Shown here in pieces: positions 55,245 through 64,000 of a stretch of DNA of 64,000 nucleotides. Position 1 is the stretch's first letter; the number at the start of each line of letters is the position of its first letter. The notes below the pieces were generated by a model. The model was not told where the DNA came from. It was given only the letters and a program-made list of their open reading frames with translations, and ran no database searches. Made by a program: the position numbers and the translations under genes. This DNA is from Larix kaempferi (taxonomy: Eukaryota > Streptophyta > Pinopsida > Pinales > Pinaceae): positions 7,394,001 to 7,458,000 of the forward strand of contig BSBM01000636.1 in NCBI GenBank assembly GCA_027924585.1, in the 5' to 3' direction.

Positions 55245-57835
55245 CAATGGCTTATGCTTCATTATTATATGTTACACTAAAAACCCATGCAAAATTTGAT
55301 TTATTTTGTATGTCGGAACCATATATGGTGTCCCCTACTCGCCCTTGGATTTCCTGTTGATGCTCCATTGAAGAAAATAATGTGTTGTTTTCTATATGAT
55401 CTCCATTGCTAAAATTTTGAATCTGCCAAGTTTAATTGCCACATATAAGACTGATTTGGTTTTCTTAATTGGAACATGAGGGGTTTTAACAATTCTATAT
55501 TCATGAGAGTTTTCAACCATGGATTTTCTTCCATATAAATATTTATTGAATTTCCCCATGAGCTATTAAAGTGAATTGTCTCAAATATTAACCCCCTTGC
55601 TTGGTTTACCACTCCCCAAGGAATAAAGGGTTCTTTGCAAAAAATGAGTTTATTTTGAGCTAGCCATATTTTCCAAGAGAGCAATTTTGGCATAGCAATC
55701 CAAACTCTTATGAGTAGTGGTTTATTTGCTATACTTCCAACATATAAAGATGACCATGTCAGAAGCATCTGCCTCTAGTCCTAAGGCATATGATTGTGAA
55801 ATTATACTCTTCAAAGGCTATTGACCATGCTAAGAGAGTAAACCCACATTCCAAAAAATGTTATAGGTAGTCTAGTCTTTAGTAGTGATAAATAAGGGGC
55901 TTGCAAATGGTCCTTGCACTCCTCAATTCTTAATATTCTCCATTGTTAATGGTTTTCTTCACATAAATATCCAACAAAGTAACCTTAACTTGTGGAAGAT
56001 TGTCTCCTCCCCATATTTGTTTCCAAAAGGTTAAACTCTGGGGGATGTTGATTTTTCCAACTTATGGGATAATATCCTTATTCCATAGAGTAAGGGCCTC
56101 TAGTTTATCCCCAACCATGAGAGTCTTGTATAAATTTCCTTGTTGGTGCCACTTCACACATTTTTTAGAAGAGAAAGGTCAGATAAGATATGAGGTTCTC
56201 CAGGGGTGAGATATTTCCATCCAAGCTACTTTCCTTTGTCTCCATGCTCACAATTTGATAAATTTGAGAATGAGTGAACTCTATTAGTTATAAGCCACTC
56301 TTTGGTTCCATGAATATATAGATATTGGGAGAGAGGTATGAGTCCTAAGATTTTATCATCCTAGAGGTATATCAACATTCCATTTCCAAGCACCTAGGAG
56401 ATATGATCTAAATTATGTGGGAAACCTCCTTGCATAAATTCCATATCAAAGAGCCACTTACTTCTAGAATATGATTATCTAAACTTCTTAATTTGCCTCC
56501 AGTCAGATATTTCTTGTGCAATACTTTCGTCCACCGCTCTTGCTTTCTTGAGACAAGCCACCACAATATTTTATCTCCTAAATCCAAGTTCGCCAAGAGA
56601 GGATCCTTGATCACCAATCTTGCTCTTTCTAAGGGGCCATGCACTATAAGCACAAGATGATATTTTTCGTTTTTATATTTCCCTCCCTGCCACATGAATT
56701 TTCTAATTTCTATCCCAATCATTTGTGTAATATTGACTAGAGCTAGTAGGGTTGAGCCTTAATAGGCCAAGAGGGTTGATAATATAGATTTGATCAATAC
56801 AACCATACTTATTGTGTTCAACCACTCAGATCCCATTGTGCAATTTTTATTAATGTTCTTGAGGAAGTGCATCCAATATAATTCCTTTAGCTATTTTAAG
56901 GCGATATGGATATTCATATATCTCAAGGATTCCCATGAATTTACTAGGGATAATTCCCATGTCCATGCTATTTATTGTAGTATTTATAGAGATGCATTCC
57001 AATCATAAATTTTACTTTTGGATTTATTGATTTTTCCTCCATGGGAATCCAAATAGGAACTCAAACATACTTGAATATGTTGGTTATAATCATTGAGGCA
57101 CCTCACAACAAATAGGGTGGCATATGCAAATTGAGAATCATTTATTGTCTTGATACCTCTAACACCTTTTATCCCCATCGAGTGTTTAATCAGCCTCTCC
57201 TACTCTAGTTTTATTCCCATAGATTCTACCATGAGAATATATAGCATGGGGAAAAGAGGGAATCCCTAGTGTAGACCCCATATACTTTGGAAGGAGGGGG
57301 ATGACCTACCATTCACTAAGGGAGCAATACATGGTTATCCAATAGAAAATTTAATCTAGCTTATAAAGTGAGGCACAAATCCAAATTTTCTAAGTATTGC
57401 AAAAATGAATGCATGCCTAACTTTGTCAAAGGAATTGGCCATGTTGATTTTAATTATCATTTTTGTCTCATTATGGGGCCTACTAGAGTGTATAGCTTCT
57501 TGGACAAGGAGGATGTTGTTTGTGAATTGACATTGCCAAAATAATACCCCTTCATTATCCAATATTAACTGAGGGAGAATGCGACTCACTCTATTTGTCA
57601 ATATTTTGGTTAGAATTTTGTAAGAGGCATTACACAAGGAGATTGAGAAAAACTTGGCGAAGGAGGAGGGATCACTTTATTTACGATGAGAATGAAAATA
57701 AAGAGTTTATCTCATCCCCCAACTTGGATTTTTGGTGAGATATGTCTAGCATACGATAGAGATCATATTTTATTATATGCCAACAAGCCCTTTAGAAGTA
57801 GATAGAGAAACTACGTGGGAATAGATATTTGTTGA
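55245..57835 (-). mobile_element. LINE B: RT and RNase H, 5'-truncated, decayed
   Basis: Minus-strand order: RT fingers FFSISLCNASYKILTKILTN with NEGVLFWQ and NILLVQEAIHSSRP..IIKINMANSFDKVRH (57700-57356); palm remnants (56984-57178); a post-RT region EIRKFMWQGGKYKNEK with LANLDLGDKILWWLVSRKQE and KVLHKKYLTGGKLRSLD (56408-56722); a segment with WKIWLAQNKLIF (55409-55768); and an RNase H start reading FFNGASTGNPRASRG (about 55330-55375). Domain content resembles LINE A, but the two copies are diverged. Endonuclease and ORF1 are missing. Many stops; a dead copy. Confidence 0.8.
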
Positions 57836-57839
57836 TGTA

Positions 57840-59100
57840 ATGTCCCTCAAAATCTCAACTAAAAAAAATTATTAACTTACTACGACATAATAGCGAAGCC
57901 CATTTTCAAAAGCTAGGATATTAATTATAGTATTTTAATGCTTCTAGAGAGACCAGACATATCTCTAATGATTGATGTTTGAAATCCTATTACATCTTAA
58001 ATTATTTTGAACGTGCTCGAGTATTTAGGTTTGCTTAATAAATATTGTTATAGCATGGGTATTTAACATTTCTTTCTTTATGAGGGGTATCGATACCTAT
58101 TACTTTTTTTAAGAAAAAGGAGGTTGTGTTCAATATGTTAACCTCGATGTTTTGATCCCTCGAAGGGACCATCATCAAGAGACTAAAGGTGCTCAAAGGA
58201 AAAATAAATATTATGAACTCATAAATATAAGTCATGACATGAATGTTGAAAGTCCAGGTTGGCCATCTATATTTCTTTTATTCATCAGGTATTGTAATAA
58301 GGAGTTCTATGTTTCATTAATATTTGCACCTTCATCTCTGTTAACATTGTTTGAGTGAATCTTGATCTCTACCTTCTCTCTAATATTCCTTTTTTATAAT
58401 GATTTATTATGGCAATGCTTTTTTCACTCTCGAGGCACACCTAGTGTTTTCTATTGTGAACATGCTTCATGATAGTTGATTATTTAATTCTATTATGTTT
58501 CAAATCGACAATATTCTCTTTTAACCTTAATTCTCATGATGTCCTGATCTCACCAATGTAAACCTTTCTGTGCGAGCATGGAATGCAATACTTCCCTTTT
58601 TGGAAACCTTCTCTTATCGAGTCTTTAACTAAATCAAGAATCCTCCTTAAGGTGTTTGGAGGGGTGAATGTAACAATAATGTTTCTTTTCTGGAGTATCT
58701 TAGCTATTTTTTCCATGGTTCCTTTAATGTATGTAAGAGATACTTTACACCCATCCACATCCTCAAGCCTTCTTAATCCGGGCCTTCTTGCTTTTTGGAT
58801 CATCATGTTGAATTGTTTTTCACTATAGCCATTCTTGTGAATACCTTTGATAGAAGTCGAAGCTCATCTTCCACGTGTTCTTCATCCAAAATTATGATGG
58901 CTCGTGTTAGCAAAGTGTTAATCACACCAATATTTTCAGAGGGGAGGTGGTGAGACAAAGCATGAAGGTACCTAACTATGTGGCATGACGAAACCGATAT
59001 ATAAGGACAAATACAAATTTCTTGCATAATATTTATGGCATTTTTCCGATGTATATAAGGATACACAAACTTATGTTTTCTTCTACGCAAGTATAATATC
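57840..59100 (-). mobile_element. Penelope-like element fragment with GIY-YIG endonuclease
   Basis: Minus strand: a post-RT segment reading RYLHALSHHLPSENIGVINT and LLTRAIIILDEEHVEDELRL (58803-59090), then SLTYIKGTMEKIAKILQKRN and FTPPNTLRRILDLVKD. It continues with YCIPCSHRKVYIGEIRTS, the GIY-YIG signature of the C-terminal endonuclease, and runs on with RLKENIVDLKHNRIK and INHYKKGIL (58400-58560). This follows the C-terminal half of Penelope-like retroelement proteins, which copy RNA at nicked DNA. The RT core is absent (5'-truncated) and stops and a frameshift break the frame. Penelope-like elements with this domain in plants are, to my knowledge, known from conifers (called Dryads) and were proposed to come from arthropods. 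Confidence 0.8.
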
Positions 59101-59764
59101 TTAGGGTAAACAAATTACCCCATCTCTACCCCTACCCATCTTAGCTTAATTGATTGCACATAACTAATCGTTATGATTGTAATATATACTTAGCCACTAT
59201 TTATAGCACAAGTTACTGCATGAAATAAATTTTCAACAACACTATAATTATGTATTGGCCTATGGTTAATATTGTGGTTCTTTATGACCACACTTACCAT
59301 GACCCCCTTTACTATATAACTTATTGAAAAAAAGTGATAGGATTAACCTCATAACAACGAGTTGAAGGGGATCCCTCATATAACCTTAGTATTGTTATTA
59401 ATCTAAATGACATGCAGTATATATATATATATAGTTTTAAGCTAAAGGTAAATCCCAATTTAAGGATTCATGCAAGGCTATGCATGAACGAGCCCTTAAC
59501 AAGTCCATGTTGGAAGTAATACGAATCCATGATGGGAATCTGATATGTCGTGTGCCCTTTCCAATCTAACTTACCTATGAAACTTCTTTGCATGCAATTT
59601 AATACACGCAGACCTACCCTAGGCTAAATCATGTCAACGTCATTGACATAACAATGGTTTATAGCATTATTTAATTCTAATTAAGGCTACAATTGTCGGA
59701 TCAAACTCCCAAATCAAGCGCTTGTTGTCGGGGTTAAGAAGAAGAATAAATTATTTTAACGTCC
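59101..59764. other. Intergenic sequence, nothing recognised
   Basis: AT-rich with a short TA repeat at 59419-59431. No domain seen. Confidence 0.4.
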
Positions 59765-62700
59765 ACGAGGTTAAAAATATCCTATGGGACAGATCGCCTC
59801 ACAAACAGATTTATGCATTTCAAACCTTTTCTTGTTCAACTTGATGACGAGCACCCTCAATTTCTCCACAACCCCCTCACTGAATAAATTATCCCAAGAG
59901 CTAGCTGTCAAGATATTTCCATAACTGTCCCTATTGTCCTTGAAGGCTTTACACTCTAAAATGAAATGTTTTTGTCTCCACATTTCTGGAGGTGCAAAAA
60001 ATACACACTCTTTCTTCCCAAGTTTCTTTTGTCCTTTTCCAACTCTCAATCTCACAATAGAGTTGGTGGGAATTGGTTCTTAATTGAGCAATACGTATTT
60101 TTGCTTTCCAAGATATATTGGACCCTATGTATGCTTTTTTATGATGATTGTAAGTGAGGTTAAACTCTTCAATATAATACTTTTTCTTTCTCCCTAACTC
60201 TTTATCCCAAGTTCACTTGTGGAACTTATCAATAACAAAAGCCATTATCTATTTACTATTCATGGGGCACATATTCAAGCAAATAGCCCATTTACTAATC
60301 CATTTAATATTTTGTCGCATCCAATTCTTCTTTCTTTTGCACAATATATCATTGAAGACGCCCTTAAGCCATCTGTCGTCTTCCATTTTCTCAATTCTTT
60401 TTAGATATATTATGAGTTGCACCATAGCAATTGCTTCAATAGAAGCATCCCCCATTTCACCCAGCATGATCTCATATGGGACTGAACTTTAAATTTTGAA
60501 CTTGTTTGTAATCAAGCGTTTTTAATCTTCTCAATTTGCTTCAACTATAAGTTAGAGGTACTGCTAGCCCACACTTCACAACCATAGAGAACAACTGAGA
60601 TCACTAAAATCCCAAAAATAGTTTGCACAATCTTCCAATCCCATAGCTCTGCCTCTCTGCATCTATTTTGAAAAGCATAAAACGTTTTCCAACCTCTCAA
60701 AGATTTTTTCTTTTTGCAACCTTCCCAACTTAGATTTTTGTTGAAGTCGATTATGAGATATTTGTAATCTGCCACTTCTTCAATAGTGTCGCCTTCAAAT
60801 TAGAACTTATGCCAGTTATGTTTTCTTTTGCTATAGAAAAATACCATCATCTTGCTAGTATTTATTTGCATCCCCATTATTCTACAGAAATGCTCAATGG
60901 AAATTAAGTGTTCTTGCAAACCAAGAGAAGATTTAGCAATCAAAATAAGGTCATTTGCATACAAAAGAATCCTTATCACAAACTCGCCCAAAAGAGAACC
61001 ATCACAGTCCTCTAGATTTAACCACTCTTCAAGTTTGTCAATATATTGGCCAAAAAGGGTAGGGGACAATGGGCACCCTTGCTTGACCCCGATATCACTT
61101 CTAAAAATTTTGGAGACACCATATGAAGTTCTAATTTTGACTTTAACCTCCTCATATAGACTATGAACAACTGCTCTAAGAAGCATAGAAACCCCAAATT
61201 CCTCCATTATATGCCAAAGCTTATCCCTAGGGACCGTGTCAAAATATTTTTTGAAATCGACAAAGCAACAAAAGGATTCCTCTTTTTTCCCCCACACTTT
61301 TTCAATGATGTGCCTTAAAGTTATATCGTGATCTACCGTGGAATGTTTAGGTTTCAAACCTACTTGTCCTTTAGCATGCCTATCTCTTTCTTCTGCCTAT
61401 TTGCTAATTCTATTTTCTAGCATATTTCTGAATAACTTTGCAAACAAGGGATTTATCATTATGGTTATATAGTTGAAGGGATCATTGACATCACCGCTCT
61501 TGAAGTTCAACTAAATCTTTTTATTTTCCAACGCCCATATTCTTAATACCCACCTCAATCTCTTGCACGATGAAAAGCATAGTAGTAGTGTTGACCAAGG
61601 GGGTTCAACCTTAGAATCCTGATCATAATGATGCTTTGCATACTCGTACCATTGATAAGCTATAATACTATTTTCAGTTTGCTTCTTGCTCGATTGAATT
61701 ACTTCCAAAATAACTTGGGTTATTTTTCCCAAGGAAGATTAGTTATTCCCTCCTTGAGACCATGAATTCAACTTTTTTCTTTCTTAAAATTTGCTTGTCA
61801 CCTTTTAAGTTTTTTTCTTTCTGGTTTGAATCTTTTAAATTTCTCCTTGCTTTTTTGCATTCCTCATCAAACCAAGCATTGTCCGGAAATCAATTTGTTT
61901 CATATTTCCTATTTTTTATCTTTTGCATTCTGTGAGCGTGCTTTGAATTCAATTTGTTAGTTGTTGACTATGAAGGCCCTAGGATGGAATTTTCTCCCTC
62001 TTAAAAAGCCTCTCTAGCGTTGTCTTGAAGATATTATAGTTTTTTTGAGTCAAAAGAATTTTCCCCTCTAAAGGAGATTGTTGAATGCACTGAGCTTTCG
62101 TCCAAGCTACTACTTTTCGGTCCAAGAGAAACTTAAATAGATCGATTTGTGATTAGATTTTAAATCCTAGAGTTGTTCACCAATCATAACTTCCTCCATT
62201 TTCTCACAGAGGCCATGCGAGAAAATTGCATATTCCACTACACTTGCGTCATTGTAGGTATTACAAGTGAAAATATCAGAATTCACCCATCTAGGCAAAC
62301 TGTTGCAAATGACTAAATCAAATACCCCACATAGAGTAAGCAATTGTTCCCCAAAAAGATTGCAGATTTTGTTGTCCTTTGAAATTCTTGTCCACTGATG
62401 ATTGCTTTCTTCTGTAAGCCAAATAGGATTGTAGTATTCCTTATGACAAAGAACACTAGCTTGTTCACTTACAGTCCTAGCAATGAAATCACCCACTAAA
62501 AGGACTTCACATAAGTGATAATACACCACAATATCGTTTTTTAAGGATGCAAACGGGTATTTGTGGTCTAGCCCCCTACTTTTGTAATTTTTTAAATCTT
62601 GTGAAGCAAAATAGCATGCTACAATTCTAATGATATTTCCATTTTTTGATATTTTAAACCAAATGAATTGTTTATTTGAGTCTTCTCTTTCTAGCTAAAT

Positions 62701-63915
62701 GAAACGAACTTTCTTTTTCTTCACTAATACCATGATACTCCCGTGTCCTTTTCCATTCCATGTTGCCTTGTTCCACACTGCCATCTTCAAATACCTTTCA
62801 AACAAAGGTGTCTTTCACCCTTCGTGCTCATGTGTTTCCAAGAGACAAATTATATCTATATCTTCCACAATAGGCCTGGTCCCTCCCTCTAAGGGTAACC
62901 TTTGTAGTTCTAAACTTAAGGAAACCTAGGTAGAACTTCATTGCTATTTGTTTTGGAATACAAGACTCAAAGTTGAGTCTTCACCCCTATTTTCCCATAC
63001 TAGCCTCGTTGCATAGTTTCTTGCTAAAGAATTTGATGTCACTTCTTGACAATTGCCTTACTGTTATGTTTTAGAATGAGGACTAAAAAAAGCAATAACA
63101 ACTTTGCCTTTGTACAACCATGCCCTTTTTCCCTCGTCACTTGCTGCTCTAACCTTTGAAATCTCTTCCCTTATTTCCTCTTACTGCCTAATAGTTAAAT
63201 CTTCATCTAGAAAAAAACGAGAGCCCCTCAAGAGTTGCTTCTTGATTAGAAGAATTTGCTTATCAAGTGTGCTTGGAATGATGACTTTTATGGGACAAGC
63301 TCTCTCATCACTAGGTTTTCCCACCCTCCACGCTTAGCAAATTTGGCCTTGCCAAAGCAACTTGTCCTTTAAAAATTCACTTGCAAGATCGAGAGTGCAT
63401 TCATTTTTTCCATAATCTCTCACACCTTTAATGATTATGTTTGTTGCTCTTCCTTGTCTTTCTTTGATTTGTCTATCTTATATTCTGCCCCCTGGATGTT
63501 TTCTTCTTTTTCTTTTTTCTTTTTCCATATTAGCATAATTGCTAATAGCTCGTGCCCAAGTTTTGGATTTTTTTTGTAAAACCTCCTTTCTCTTCTTCTC
63601 TTTCTTTCATTCCCTGGTTGTTTATTTGTTCAACTACTTTCCCTTCATCCTTGGATGTTTTAAAATTCAACACATCTCTAATTTCCATTGCATATTCTTT
63701 CATGATTTTCCAAGTTGCCTTCATGTCTTTGCATTCAATGTTTCCTACCAAAAGAACTTCTTGCAACAAGGTCACTTGATATTTTAAAACCTTATTGATT
63801 TCTGCTAAATAATTATTTTCTACTGTCAATAGACGGATTTTAAGTTCTCTCTCCTGCTCTTTGACTTCCAAAACCTCTAGTCTCCTCTTGGAATTTAGTA
63901 ACTCTTGCACATAAA
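59765..63915 (-). mobile_element. LINE C: coiled-coil, endonuclease and RT, nearly full length but decayed
   Basis: Minus-strand order: a charged coiled-coil-like region with LEVLEVKEQERELKIRLL (63542-63910), which could be ORF1-like; the start of an endonuclease (VCLQETHEHEGWK-like sequence around 62830-62890, in broken frames) continuing to EVLLVGDFIARTVSEQA and FDLVICNSLPRWVNSDIFTC (62167-62529); RT with KPKHSTVDHDITLRHIIEKV, CCFVDFKKYFDTVPRDKLW, GVKQGCPLSPTLFGQYIDKL and YANDLILIA, where Asn replaces the first Asp of the usual YADD (60800-61357); VVLYGCEVWASS (60545-60775); and a C-terminal cysteine/His tail RQKHFILECKAFKDNRDSYG (59771-60055). No RNase H is seen. It is a different LINE lineage from A and B. 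Confidence 0.82.
60800..61357 (-). pseudogene. Reverse transcriptase core of LINE C
   Basis: The 185-codon open segment covers the RT palm: the FVDFKKYFDTV block with its catalytic Asp, the GVKQGCPLSPTLF block and the second catalytic motif reading YANDL instead of YADDL. Loss of that Asp would abolish activity even if the frame were whole. Neighbouring segments are in other frames, so the copy is dead. Confidence 0.82.
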
Positions 63916-64000
63916 TGACTCATGTGTTTTGTATGTACTATGAGTAATTTATCGTAGTCAATGTACTCTACTTTGGTAACTACACTCTTCCCTTTTGGTA

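Overview
This is plant nuclear DNA, most likely from a conifer or another gymnosperm. A plant receptor-like kinase gene is cut by a 46.5 kb intron. Genes are sparse, and nested, decayed transposons of many classes fill the space. One fragment matches Penelope-like elements with a C-terminal GIY-YIG domain, a type I recall being reported from conifers. No bacterial feature is present. The identification rests on reading motifs by eye; no database search was run.

Layout. The only host gene I can assemble is on the minus strand: a leucine-rich-repeat (LRR) receptor kinase of the At1g53430/At1g56130 type. Exons 1-6 lie at 52124-50461 and exons 7-8 at 3956-3648; the remaining LRRs, the malectin-like domain and the kinase must lie beyond base 1. 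Intron 6 (3957-50460) holds, in order: a gag pseudogene split by a hAT transposon (4790-9480, hAT 4871-8213); a LINE (11368-17524) that carries a foldback element and a small LTR-like element; a poorly explained stretch with a possible plastid-protein exon (20.6-21.3 kb) and a DUF4283-like fragment (23.6-24.5 kb); a tRNA-like SINE (27.6 kb); an inverted-repeat element with a 5S rRNA-like core (27.87-28.43 kb); and a 20.1 kb DNA transposon (29018-49141).

The 20.1 kb element is the most interesting object. It is bounded by TTAA on both sides, has terminal inverted repeats starting GGGT, and has palindromic ACGCG motif clusters near both ends and just upstream of its transposase gene. It carries two convergent spliced genes. 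One is a plus-strand gene with seven coding exons for a 503-residue protein of no recognised family. The other is a minus-strand three-exon gene for a roughly 1050-residue DDE-type transposase with one frameshift. Between and beside them lie a decayed second transposase copy, two related 358/359 bp satellite arrays, a 2 kb GAT-rich array and a nested hAT insertion. Superfamily is uncertain: TTAA targets are known for piggyBac, Kolobok and Sola3, but the transposase motifs do not let me choose.

Left of exon 8 is a 235 bp tandem array seeded by a 5S rRNA-like fragment. Upstream of the kinase gene (52.1-55.2 kb) are short tandem duplications and AT-rich DNA. From 55.2 to 63.9 kb lie three decayed retroelements, all on the minus strand: a LINE with RNase H, a Penelope-like 3' end, and a longer LINE with a coiled-coil region, endonuclease and reverse transcriptase.
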